NCBI RefSeq assembly: GCF_021474425.1
Contig: NZ_JAKEIP010000033.1
Coordinates: 1 to 54,836, forward strand
From: Streptomyces muensis
GTDB taxonomy: Bacteria; Actinomycetota; Actinomycetes; Streptomycetales; Streptomycetaceae
Length of the DNA: 54,836 nt
Direction: 5' to 3'
The translations under genes and the position numbers were made by a program. Below are positions 7,827 through 15,735 of this stretch, piece after piece (positions within the stretch are counted from its first letter, which is position 1; every line of letters starts with the position of its first letter). Below the pieces are notes generated by a model. The model was not told where the DNA came from. It did no database searches and saw nothing but the letters and a program-made list of their open reading frames with translations.

Positions 7827-9341
7827 ATGCAAGCAACGGCCCGCGTCACCCTCGACCCCGCCTTCACCATCGGCGAGGTCAACCCCCGAATCTTCGGCAG
7901 CTTCGTCGAACACCTCGGCCGCTGCGTCTACACCGGCATCTTCGAACCGAACCACCCCACCGCCGACGAGGACGGCATCCGCACCGACGTCCTGGACCTC
8001 GTCCGCGAACTCGGCGTCACCGCCATCCGCTATCCCGGCGGCAACTTCGTCTCGGGCTACAAGTGGGAGGACTCGGTAGGCCCCACAGAAGACCGCCCCC
8101 GCCGCCTCGACCTCGCCTGGCGCTCCACCGAGACCAACCGTTTCGGCCTCTCCGAGTACATCGCCTTCCTGAAGAAGGTCGGCCCCCAGGCCGAGCCCAT
8201 GATGGCCATCAACCTGGGCACCCGCGGAGTCGCCGAGGCCCTCGAACTCCAGGAGTACGCCAACCACCCGGAGGGCACCGCCCTGTCCGACCTCCGGGTC
8301 ACCCACGGCGACAAGGACCCCTTCGGCATCAAGCTGTGGTGCCTCGGCAACGAGATGGACGGCCCCTGGCAGACCGGTCACAAGACCGCCCAGGAGTACG
8401 GCCGGATCGCCGCCGAGACCGCCCGCGCGATGCGCCAGATCGACCCCGGCGTCGAACTCGTCGCGTGCGGCTCCTCCAGCCAGTCCATGCCGACCTTCGC
8501 CGCCTGGGAGGCGACGGTCCTGGAGGAGACGTACGACCTCGTCGACCACATCTCCCTGCACGCCTACTACCAGCCCGAGAACGGCGACATCGACTCCTTC
8601 CTGGCCTCCGCCGTCGACATGGAGTCCTTCATCGAGAACGTGGTCGCCACCGCCGACCACATCGGCGCGAAGCTGAAGTCGAAGAAGAAGATCAACCTCT
8701 CCTTCGACGAGTGGAACGTCTGGTACATCTCGGAGTGGCACGAGATCGAGAACTCCGGCGCGCGGGACTGGGCGGAGGCCCCCCGGCTGCTGGAGGACAA
8801 CTACAGCGTCACCGACGCCGTCGTCTTCGGCTCGCTCCTCATCGCCCTGCTGCGGCACGCCGACCGCGTCACCGTCGCCTGTCTCGCCCAGCTCGTCAAC
8901 GTCATCGCGCCGATCATGACCGAGCCGGGCGGCCCGGCGTGGCGGCAGACGACCTTCTTCCCGTTCGCGCAGGCCTCGAAGTACGGCCGCGGCCAGGTCC
9001 TGGACGTCCGCGTGGACTCGCCGACGTACGAGACGAAGAAGTACGGCGAGGCCGACCTGCTGCACGCCACCGCCGTACGCGCCGAGGACGGCACCGTCAC
9101 CGTGTTCGCGGTCAACCGCGGCCGCACCGAGGCGCTGCCCCTGGAGGTCGCCCTGAACGGCCTCGACCTGACGCGGGTCGTCGAGCACAGCGCCCTCGCG
9201 GACGCCGACCCCGACGCCCGCAACACCCTCGACGACCCCGAGCGGGTCGCCCCGCACCCGGTCGAGGGCACGGAACTGAAGGACGGCCGCCTCACCGCCG
9301 TGCTGGAGCCGCTGTCCTGGAACGTGATCCGGCTGGGCTGA
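7827..9341 (+). CDS. abfA: GH51 alpha-L-arabinofuranosidase (intracellular)
   Basis: 504 residues, the normal length for GH51. There is no signal peptide, so it is cytosolic. The N-terminus shows the family hallmark (GSFVEHLGRCVYTGIFEP), the acid/base Glu176 lies in LGNEMDG and the nucleophile Glu295 in SFDEWN. The enzyme removes non-reducing terminal arabinofuranose from imported arabino-oligosaccharides. The ATG at 7827 is preceded by GGAAAGG. It sits 80 nt after the arabinanase gene, separated by the dispersed repeat, and is probably co-transcribed. A hairpin ends the unit at 9371-9397. Confidence 0.92.
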   Translation: MQATARVTLDPAFTIGEVNPRIFGSFVEHLGRCVYTGIFEPNHPTADEDGIRTDVLDLVRELGVTAIRYPGGNFVSGYKWEDSVGPTEDRPRRLDLAWRSTETNRFGLSEYIAFLKKVGPQAEPMMAINLGTRGVAEALELQEYANHPEGTALSDLRVTHGDKDPFGIKLWCLGNEMDGPWQTGHKTAQEYGRIAAETARAMRQIDPGVELVACGSSSQSMPTFAAWEATVLEETYDLVDHISLHAYYQPENGDIDSFLASAVDMESFIENVVATADHIGAKLKSKKKINLSFDEWNVWYISEWHEIENSGARDWAEAPRLLEDNYSVTDAVVFGSLLIALLRHADRVTVACLAQLVNVIAPIMTEPGGPAWRQTTFFPFAQASKYGRGQVLDVRVDSPTYETKKYGEADLLHATAVRAEDGTVTVFAVNRGRTEALPLEVALNGLDLTRVVEHSALADADPDARNTLDDPERVAPHPVEGTELKDGRLTAVLEPLSWNVIRLG

Positions 9342-9370
9342 GACCGACGGTGAGACCGAAGGTGAGACTG

Positions 9371-9397
9371 ACGGAGGTCCACACCTTGGACCTCCGT
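9371..9397 (+). terminator. Hairpin after the GH51 gene
   Basis: Perfect 10-bp stem ACGGAGGTCC / GGACCTCCGT with a 7-nt loop, 30 nt after the GH51 stop. There is no U-run, as is usual for streptomycete terminators. Confidence 0.65.
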
Positions 9398-9444
9398 CCC
9401 ACACTTCGGACGCTCACAGCTCGCCCCCAGCCTGATGCCCTAGG

Positions 9445-9502
9445 GTCCGGTCCCGTCATCCCTATCAACCCGGTAGGAAACCTCGGAAAGACGGGACCGG
9501 CC
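9445..9502 (+). promoter_or_regulatory. Nested inverted repeats in the tauE-like leader
   Basis: Outer stem: CCGGTCCCGTC (9447-9457) pairs perfectly with 9490-9500. Inside, CCTATC (9461-9466) pairs with GGTAGG (9472-9477) around loop AACCC. The outer right arm contains the only plausible ribosome-binding purines (GGGA, 9493-9496) and ends 4 nt before the ATG at 9505, so folding would hide the start site. The inner 17-bp dyad could also be a DNA operator, for example of a sulfur-responsive Rrf2-type regulator. I cannot match it to a named riboswitch. Confidence 0.55.
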
Positions 9503-9504
9503 GC

Positions 9505-10425
9505 ATGCGCACGCTGATACTGCTCGCCCTCGCGGGGCTGGGGGCCCAACTCGTGGACGGCAGCCTCGGCATGGCCTACGGGGTGACCTCGACCACGCTG
9601 CTGCTCGCCCTGGGTACGAATCCGGCCGCCGCCTCCGCGACCGTCCACCTCGCCGAGATCGGTACGACGCTGATGTCCGGCGCCTCCCACTGGCGCTTCG
9701 GGAACGTCGACTGGAAGGTCGTCGGGAAGATCGGTGTGCCCGGCGCGGTCGGCGCCTTCCTCGGCGCGACCGTCCTGTCGAAGCTGTCCACCGAGGTGGC
9801 CGCGCCGCTGATGTCCCTGATCCTGCTGGGCCTCGGTGTGTACGTCATGTCCCGCTTCACCTTCCGCGGCCTGCCCAAGGACCGCGTGGGCCTGCCCCTG
9901 CGCCGCCGTTTCCTCACCCCGCTCGGCCTGGTCGCCGGCTTCCTCGACGCGACGGGCGGCGGGGGCTGGGGCCCGGTCGGGACGCCGGCCCTGCTGGCCT
10001 CCGGCCGGATGGAGCCGCGCAAGGTCATCGGCTCGATCGACACCAGTGAGTTTCTGGTCGCTGTCGCAGCGAGCCTCGGCTTCCTTTTCTCGCTGGGCTC
10101 GCAGGGCATCGACTTCGTCTGGGTGGCCGCCTTCCTCGCCGGCGGACTGGTCGCCGCGCCGATCGCCGCCTGGCTGGTGCGCGTCCTGCCGCCCCGCGTC
10201 CTGGGCTCCGCGGTGGGCGGCGTCATCCTCGTCACCAACGTCCGCACCCTGCTGAACAGCGACTGGCTCGCGGTCTCCGGGGTGACGGCCGTGGCGGTGT
10301 ACGTCGCGCTGTACGGCCTGTGGGCCGCCGCCCTGACGTACTCGATCCGCGCCCACCTGACGGAGACGAGGGCGGCGGCAGAGGCCGAGCCCGCCGAGGA
10401 GCGGCGGCAGCCGGTCGGCGTCTGA
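9505..10425 (+). CDS. TauE/SafE-family sulfite/sulfonate exporter
   Basis: 306 residues with about eight membrane spans in two halves, each opening with the family's G-(G/D)-G-type loop (QLVDGSLGMAYG near residue 15; FLDATGGGGWGPVGTP near 155). TauE/SafE proteins export sulfite or sulfoacetate-like organosulfur anions across the cytoplasmic membrane. The start at 9505 is the only one fitting the hydrophobic N-terminus. It is flanked by unrelated genes, so the substrate cannot be read from context. The nested dyad just upstream points to specific control. Confidence 0.85.
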   Translation: MRTLILLALAGLGAQLVDGSLGMAYGVTSTTLLLALGTNPAAASATVHLAEIGTTLMSGASHWRFGNVDWKVVGKIGVPGAVGAFLGATVLSKLSTEVAAPLMSLILLGLGVYVMSRFTFRGLPKDRVGLPLRRRFLTPLGLVAGFLDATGGGGWGPVGTPALLASGRMEPRKVIGSIDTSEFLVAVAASLGFLFSLGSQGIDFVWVAAFLAGGLVAAPIAAWLVRVLPPRVLGSAVGGVILVTNVRTLLNSDWLAVSGVTAVAVYVALYGLWAAALTYSIRAHLTETRAAAEAEPAEERRQPVGV

Positions 10426-10622
10426 CCGAACGGAATCGGCCACTCGGGGGCGTCTCGCTCAACCGCGTTGTGAATGGCTGGAGTTGGCCCTGTCGGCGAC
10501 TCCTGCAACTCCTACGATGCGTACGCCTCCGACCTTCACAGAAACCCCACTGATTCTTCAAAGATTTAACAAGTGGGCGCGGGCCGGGGGCACAGCCACC
10601 CCCCATCCCCAAGGAGCGCTCC

Positions 10623-11282
10623 ATGGCACGTGGACTCCTGCGATTCCTGCTGAGCGGCGGCGCACTCGCCGCTCTGCTCACCGCGGCGCTGCCCGCGCAG
10701 GCGACCCCGGCGTTCGAAGACCCGCCGCCGGACAAGATCGTCATCAAGGTCGCCACGGTGAACGGTTCCGGCTGCCCCCAGGGCACCACCGCCGTAGCCG
10801 TCTCCGAGGACAACACCGCGTTCACCGTGACGTACAGCGACTACCTCGCCCAGGTCGGCGGCAACTCCGACCCCACGGCGTTCCGTAAGAACTGCCAGCT
10901 CAGTCTGGTCGTGCACGTCCCCGGTGGCTTCACCTACGCCATCGCCAGCGCCGACTACCGCGGCTTCGCCGCCCTCCAGCCCGGCGCGAGTGCCATGCAG
11001 CGAGCCTCGTACTACTTCCAGGGCTCACCGAGCACCCAGTTCCGCAGCCACCCCTTCAGCGGCCCGCTCAACGACAACTGGCAGGCCACCGACGAGACCG
11101 ACTGGGCCCAGCTGGTCTGGGCGCCCTGTGGAGTACAGCGCAACTTCAACATCAACACCGAGCTGAGAGTGAACCTCGGCTCGTCCTCGGCGAGCAAGGT
11201 CAGCTTCATGACCATGGACTCGACGGACGGCGACATCAGCACGGTGTACCACCTGGCATGGAAGCAGTGCCCGGAGAAGTAG
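10623..11282 (+). CDS. Secreted DUF4360-family protein
   Basis: 219 residues. A signal peptide ends at about residue 28 (AQA-TP) and the mature beta-rich protein has four cysteines. The sequence fits DUF4360, a secreted family of unknown function in actinomycetes and fungi (for example NGSGCP.GT near the mature N-terminus and a WKQCP C-terminus). It is a single gene with its own 200-bp upstream region. The 15-bp hairpin at 11317-11357 ends it. Confidence 0.8.
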   Translation: MARGLLRFLLSGGALAALLTAALPAQATPAFEDPPPDKIVIKVATVNGSGCPQGTTAVAVSEDNTAFTVTYSDYLAQVGGNSDPTAFRKNCQLSLVVHVPGGFTYAIASADYRGFAALQPGASAMQRASYYFQGSPSTQFRSHPFSGPLNDNWQATDETDWAQLVWAPCGVQRNFNINTELRVNLGSSSASKVSFMTMDSTDGDISTVYHLAWKQCPEK

Positions 11283-11316
11283 CCGAGTAGCCCCCCCCGC
11301 GGTTCCCGTGGACACG

Positions 11317-11357
11317 TCAGGCCGTGCCCGGTGCTGGAAGCGCCGGGCACGGCCTGA
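11317..11357. terminator. Bidirectional terminator
   Basis: Perfect 15-bp stem, TCAGGCCGTGCCCGG (11317-11331) with its complement at 11343-11357, loop 11 nt. It lies between convergent units: the DUF4360 gene on plus and the dioxygenase remnant on minus. Confidence 0.8.
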
Positions 11358-11379
11358 CACCTGTCCCGTCGGGGTCGGG

Positions 11380-12032
11380 TCAGCTCGCCACTCCCAGGGT
11401 GAGCGTCCCGCCGTAGCCGGCCGAAGGGGTGCTGCCCAGGGCGGTCAGGGTGAGGAGCCCGGACGCGGCGCCTCCGTCGTCGTAGATGCCGTCCTGGGCG
11501 AGGGTGGTGCGCGGGACGGTGTTGGCGGCGTAGGTGGCGAGCGGCGCGACTCTCGCGGTGATCGTCTCGTCGAAGAAGGGCTGGCCGGTGTGGAGTTCCC
11601 GGCCGCCGGTGAAGGAGCCGTCGTCGGTGAGCGTGACGTCGGTGTGCACCTTGACGTGGATGTGCACGCAGCGGCCCCGGTACCAGCCGGGGTACACGGT
11701 CGTGATGCGTGCGACGCCGTCCGGGCCGGTGAGCACGCCGCCGCGCAGGAACGTGCCGTTGTCGGGCTCGTCGTGGCCGTTGTTGCTTCCTCGCTGATGT
11801 CGGCGCGGACGAGTTGTCCGTCGAGGTGGTAGGGGCCTTCGGTCATCTCCTTGGTGAGGGTGCAGACGGCCGTTGCGGCGACCGGGGCCTGGCCGGCCGC
11901 CTCGGCTGTGGGGGCTTCGGGTGCGGCGGCGGTGACGGCCAGCGAGGCGGCCGCGGCGCCGGTGGCGATCAGCACGGTACGGCGACCGATCGTGGTGGGG
12001 GTCGGCCTCGGTGCCTTCAAAATGTCTGTCAT
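11380..12032 (-). pseudogene. Intradiol dioxygenase with core deletion and frameshift
   Basis: The N-terminal frame starts at ATG 12032 and encodes a Tat-like leader (IGRRTVLIATGAAAASLAV) followed by the family motif TEGPYHLDGQLVRADISE. Near 11790 it runs directly into sequence that continues only in another frame: PDNGTFLRGG, then YPGWYRGRCVHIHVKVH to the end. Intact intradiol ring-cleavage dioxygenases have about 50 residues between these motifs, including the first iron-ligand Tyr and a WHC motif; all of that is missing. The remaining Tyr and two His ligands (YPGWY, HIHVK) survive. The gene therefore has an internal deletion that also changed frame and cannot make an active enzyme. Confidence 0.8.
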
Positions 12033-12411
12033 GAGCACGGCACCATAGAAGGGGAGGCTGTTGATGGGCTGCCAGTGGGGCAAAGTGAGCATCCGTCAAA
12101 TTCCTTGCCGCACAAGTGACTTCACCTTGCTTGCGAGGGGGTTCCGGGTCCACGTCAGGGAGAATCACATTCCGGTGTTGTGGCGAGGAGCGTCGCCGCC
12201 TCCGGAGTGGAGGTGTGGAACCCGTGCGACTGCCCAGCGGAGCCGGGAAATGCGAACGCGTGTTCCGATGGTCGCCGGTTGGAGTGATGATCGCGCGATT
12301 GGAGTACGGATGTGCGACTGTCGTGCGTACGGTCTCGTTGTGAGACGTCAGCAGGCCGTGGACCTTCGGTCGGAGGGGCGTGGAGGGGGTGAGGATGTGG
12401 CGGGAGTGGGG
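12033..12411. other. Gap upstream of tnpB, probable left end of the element
   Basis: No convincing gene. It should hold the promoter of the broken dioxygenase and the left end of the TnpB element. GTACG (12304-12308) and CGTAC (12326-12330) could form a subterminal hairpin, but the pairing between them is poor, so the exact left boundary is not resolved. Confidence 0.35.
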
Positions 12412-13629
12412 ATGGTCGCGGAGGAAGCCGGGTACGCCCGGTGGACGTTCCGCCTGCGTGTGTCGTCCACTGCACTCGCCGCGCTGATGGACGAGTGGGG
12501 ACGGTGCCGGTGGGTGTGGAACGAGAGCGTGGCCAAGTCGCAGCAGGTCCACGCCCGGAACAAGACACGGCCCGAGGGCGTCGGCAAGGAGACGTGCGGT
12601 CCGGCACAGCTCGACAGAATGCTGACCGAGGCCCGTGCCCGTACTCCTTGGCTGCGTGAAGGCAGCTCGGTGCCGCAGCAGCAGATCATCCGTGACTTCG
12701 GGAAATCCAGGGCGAAGGCGCAGAAGGACATTCGTGAGCGTCTCCCTCAGCGGCAACGGGCTGGGATGCCGAGGTGGAAGAAGCGGCGCGAGGCCCTGCC
12801 GAGCCTCAACTATACGAAGCGCGGGTTCCGTCTGAGGGGCCGCCGCCTGCACCTGGCCGGGGGCATCGTCCTGACGCCCGTGTGGTCGAGGGACCTGCCC
12901 GCCGAGCCCACGTCAGTGCGCGTGTACCGGGACGCGGTGGGGCACTGGTATTGCTCGTTCGTGGTCCCTGCCGAGGTGCGACCGCTGCCTGTAACCGGCC
13001 GGGTGATCGGTGTCGACTGGGGCGTGAAGGAGACCGCGACCACCACGTCCGACGCCCACGACCTCCCGCATGCACAGCACGGGAGGAAGGTGCAGACCAA
13101 GCTGTCGCGGTACGACCGCATGATGGCACGCCGCAAGCCGAAGAAGGGGCAGTCCGGAACGAAGGGCTACCGTGAGGCGAAGAAGTGGCGGGCGAAGACC
13201 TATGCAAAGATCGCCCGGCAGCGTCAGGACACCGGCCGAAAATGGGCCAAGCGCGTGGTCCGAGACCACGACGTTGTGGCAGTGGAGGACTTCCGGCCCA
13301 AGTTCCTCGCGAGGTCGACGATGGCCCGCAAGGCCGCTGACGCGGCGATCGGCGCAACCAAACGAGCGCTGACCGAGATGGCCCGCAAGCACGGCCGGAT
13401 CGTGCACCTGGTGCACCCGGCCCACACCACGATGGACTGCGCGCACTGCGGAGCGAGAGCCAAGCACGCACTGCCGCTGTCGGAACGAACGTATACCTGC
13501 ACCGTGTGCGGAACCGTCTCCCCCAGAGACAAGAACTCCGCCCGCGTGATGCTCGTCCGGGCTGGTTTCAACCCGGCTGATGCTGAAGGCGTAAGCCCTC
13601 CGGGAGCGCTGCTCCCGGAGGCTGCCTGA
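12412..13629 (+). CDS. tnpB: TnpB RNA-guided nuclease (IS200/IS605 family, solo)
   Basis: 405 residues, the usual TnpB length. RuvC-I is IGVDWGVKETA with the catalytic Asp, RuvC-II is VAVEDFRPKF with the Glu, and RuvC-III Asp is in SPRDKNSARV. The zinc ribbon (CAHCG then CTVCG) is intact. All catalytic residues are present, so the nuclease may be active. No TnpA transposase lies nearby, so the element cannot move by itself. The ATG at 12412 (GGAG just upstream) gives the normal N-terminus (ARWTFRLRVSSTAL); a GTG at 12397 behind GGAGGGGG is an alternative. The 3-prime end of the gene overlaps the omega-RNA scaffold. Confidence 0.88.
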   Translation: MVAEEAGYARWTFRLRVSSTALAALMDEWGRCRWVWNESVAKSQQVHARNKTRPEGVGKETCGPAQLDRMLTEARARTPWLREGSSVPQQQIIRDFGKSRAKAQKDIRERLPQRQRAGMPRWKKRREALPSLNYTKRGFRLRGRRLHLAGGIVLTPVWSRDLPAEPTSVRVYRDAVGHWYCSFVVPAEVRPLPVTGRVIGVDWGVKETATTTSDAHDLPHAQHGRKVQTKLSRYDRMMARRKPKKGQSGTKGYREAKKWRAKTYAKIARQRQDTGRKWAKRVVRDHDVVAVEDFRPKFLARSTMARKAADAAIGATKRALTEMARKHGRIVHLVHPAHTTMDCAHCGARAKHALPLSERTYTCTVCGTVSPRDKNSARVMLVRAGFNPADAEGVSPPGALLPEAA

Positions 13630-13690
13630 GTCAGGAATCCACCTCATCCATGAGGGGGAGGATTCAATTCACCGACGACGATCGCGGGGG
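13590..13690 (+). ncRNA. Predicted omega-RNA 3-prime scaffold and guide
   Basis: Stem 1: CCTCCGGGAGC (13597-13607) pairs perfectly with 13611-13621 over a 3-nt loop. Stem 2: GAATCC (13635-13640) pairs with GGATTC (13660-13665), enclosing CCTCA/TGAGG (13642-13655). This is the layout of an IS605-type right end, which doubles as the 3-prime end of the TnpB guide RNA. The element should end at about 13667 (GGATTCAA), so the first flanking bases, from TTCACCGACGACGATCGCGG (13668-13687), would be the guide. They belong to the interrupted ArsR-family gene. Confidence 0.65.
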
Positions 13691-14620
13691 CATCAGGCTG
13701 GCGCAGGCTCCCGACCCCATGTGGGAGGCCTGCCCGGCATGCACATGCTCCAGACGAACCCGGGGCCGCAGTCTTCGGCGGCTGGCGGAATACAGTGGGC
13801 CACGAACTGCATGCAGTCATACGCCCGTTGTTCCACCGACCCGCCAGTCGGCTACTCGGCCGACCTCCTCACGTCGACCGCCGGCACGAGCGGCCTAGAC
13901 GCCGGGATTGGTGCCTGCTGTCCATGCCACGAAGCGGCTCCGCGGTACCTGGTCGAACTGTCGCGCGGGAGGCGGCGGGTGCCGCCGTGGGCGAGGTCGC
14001 ACGCCGACGGTGAAAGGCAGGCTGTCAGGTATCTGGCGCGTACCTTCAGGAGCTACTTCGGCTCAGCTCTGGCCCCTTGGTGGAACGACATCCGCGCCCG
14101 TCACGGCCCGGTACCTGGCCAACGGCGACCTGGGCGGACTGCTGAGCACCCTCCATCCCGGCCTCGTCTGGCAGCGACTGGTTCTGGGTGATGGGGCTGG
14201 GTGCGGACCGTGACGTCCGGCTCGACGTGCGCGGGCTGCTGGTCCTCCCGCCGTACTCCTGCTGGTGCAAGCCGACGCTGCTGAAAGACCCCGCTCTGCC
14301 GTGCGTCGTGGTGTAGCCGATGACACATGAGGCGGTGCTGGCCGGAGGAGTACCCGGGCTGCGTTCTCTGAACGCCCCCTTGGCCGCCCTCGCACCGGTA
14401 TCCTCGAATCGGTCGCGGACCATGGGGTGGCGGCGACCGAACTCGCCCATGACGCGGGGATCTCACCGGCCACCGTCAGCCATCACGTCAGCATTCTGCG
14501 TAAGGCAAGGTTGCTCAGCGCGTGCAGGGCGGGGAAGGCCGTACGGCATTCGGTCACGCCCCTGGGGCTGGCGCTGCTGGGCGGTCATCCGGCTGCGCCG
14601 TCAGGACGGTTGGCATGAAC
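13650..14620 (+). pseudogene. ArsR-family winged-helix regulator, decayed
   Basis: Pieces of a DUF5937/ArsR-type Streptomyces regulator appear in order but in different frames: RIQFTDDDRGGIRLA (from 13658), HMLQTNPGPQ (13739), LSRGRRRVPPWARS to ALAPWWNDIRAR (to 14098), then VTARYLANGDLGGLLSTLHPGL, then DRDVRLDVRGLLVLPPYSCW ending at an in-frame TAG (14314-14316), and finally the helix-turn-helix ATELAHDAGISPATVSHH (from about 14430) to 14618. At least four frameshifts and one stop break it. Its 5-prime end abuts the TnpB right end at 13667, so the natural start has been displaced. Confidence 0.75.
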
Positions 14621-15044
14621 CGATCGCGATGGGCGCCAATGGCTGAGCCGCTCATCTACCGCCTGCGATGCCATCAAGGTTCGGTATGCCAGGCGCTGGG
14701 CCCGAACCTCCGGCAAACGTCCACACGGGCGCACCAGGAGTTCATGCCGGGCCTGGCCGACGACCACATTCTGCCGCCGCGCGCCGCCTTCTCGCCGAAG
14801 TGTCCGTCTTGGAAAGCGGGTAGCAACAGTCGCGTACGCGGTAACGCGGCAGGTCCCGTGAAGAAGTTGACGTATTCGGTGACCCGATGGCCATAGCGGT
14901 GAAGCCGGTCGCCGGAACGCGTCGTGCACCGGCTCGGGGAAGCTGGCCGTCTCCTCCTCGGCGTGCTTTGATCCTGCGCACGGCTGGGGGCGTCGTGGCC
15001 GCCGCCGCTTTTGCAACATGCTCGCTCGAAGGGAACCGCAGGTT
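14621..15044. other. Gap with no supported gene
   Basis: Open frames here have atypical codon use and no recognisable motif. Its 3-prime part must contain the promoter of the small peptide gene. It is probably part of the decayed zone that begins at 11.4 kb. Confidence 0.4.
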
Positions 15045-15263
15045 ATGAGCTACACCTCTCAGGTTGAAACGGCCGAGATCGCCGACGCTGCCCTGGACAA
15101 CATCTCCGGTGGCCAGGCGGGCGCCGCCTCCGCTGGCCTCACGGGCGCCCTCTCCGGCGGTCTCTCCGACTCCCTCTCCGCCGTCGCCTGCGTCGACGCC
15201 TTCGCCGCGATATCGCCCGAGGGCGTCGCGCTGGGCCTGCACGCGCACGCTGCCGCTCACTGA
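15045..15263 (+). CDS. Small double-glycine-leader peptide
   Basis: 72 residues. The N-terminal about 28 residues are acidic and end in LDNISGG, like leader peptides cut after Gly-Gly by peptidase-containing ABC exporters. The remaining about 45 residues are rich in Ala, Gly, Ser and Leu, with a single Cys and a His-rich end (LHAHAAAH). That suggests a secreted bacteriocin-like or RiPP-type peptide, but no modification or export enzyme lies nearby, so the class is open. The ATG at 15045 gives the best leader. A strong U-tract terminator follows 15 nt after the stop, unusual here and consistent with an abundant short transcript. Confidence 0.65.
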   Translation: MSYTSQVETAEIADAALDNISGGQAGAASAGLTGALSGGLSDSLSAVACVDAFAAISPEGVALGLHAHAAAH

Positions 15264-15277
15264 GGGAACTTGTGCGA

Positions 15278-15319
15278 CGGGCCCTGGAATTCGCCTTTTG
15301 ATTCCGGGGCCCGTTTTTT
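15278..15319 (+). terminator. Rho-independent terminator
   Basis: 13-bp stem (CGGGCCC and GGAAT paired with ATTCC and GGGCCCG, with one T-G wobble), loop 10 nt, followed by six T at 15314-15319. It isolates the small-peptide gene from the downstream conflict operon. Confidence 0.85.
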
Positions 15320-15396
15320 CTCAGCCTTTCTGGCAGTGAGAGAGTTTGGATTGAACCGATGGCGGTGGAGGTCAAGGTCTCTCTAGCATGGGACAC

Positions 15397-15735
15397 ATGA
15401 CCGACAATCGGATCGAACTGGCCGACGCCGTACAGGCGGTACGGGACGAACTGATCACCGCTGCGGCCCGTTCGTCCGGGCAGGACGTGACCTTCGAAGT
15501 GGGCGACATCGAGCTGGAGTTCAGCGTCGAGCTGCGCAAGGAGGTCAAGGGCGGGGTGAAGGTCAAGGCGTGGGTGGTGGAGGCCGGGGCCGACGGGGGA
15601 GGCGGCACCACGCGCACCCATCGGGTCGCGGTCACGCTCAAAGCGGTCGACTCCGCGACCGGACAGCCGTGGAAGGTCCGTAACGAGAACCGGGGGAGTG
15701 TGGCTCGGTTCGGTCGGCGTGACGACGAGCGATGA
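15397..15735 (+). CDS. Trypco2-domain protein
   Basis: 112 residues (ATG at 15397; an in-frame ATG at 15388 is possible). The sequence matches the trypsin-co-occurring domain 2 pattern: an N-terminal helix (ELADAVQAVRDELITAA), a strand VTFEVGDIELEFSV, KVKAWVV and a polar C-terminus. Trypco2 proteins accompany trypsin-like peptidases in bacterial biological-conflict systems and may act as adaptor or substrate. The stop overlaps the start of the trypsin-NACHT gene (ATGA at 15732-15735), so the two are coupled. A TAGCAT hexamer just upstream of 15390 could be a -10 of a short-leader transcript. Confidence 0.75.
   Translation: MTDNRIELADAVQAVRDELITAAARSSGQDVTFEVGDIELEFSVELRKEVKGGVKVKAWVVEAGADGGGGTTRTHRVAVTLKAVDSATGQPWKVRNENRGSVARFGRRDDER

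Noticed and set aside
14742..15260. Minus-strand frame over the gap and small-peptide gene
   Set aside because: Atypical codon use and the U-tract terminator belongs to the plus-strand gene; no domain recognised.
15045..15263. Lanthipeptide precursor
   Set aside because: Only one Cys in the core and no lanthionine-forming enzyme in the neighbourhood; kept as a generic GG-leader peptide.
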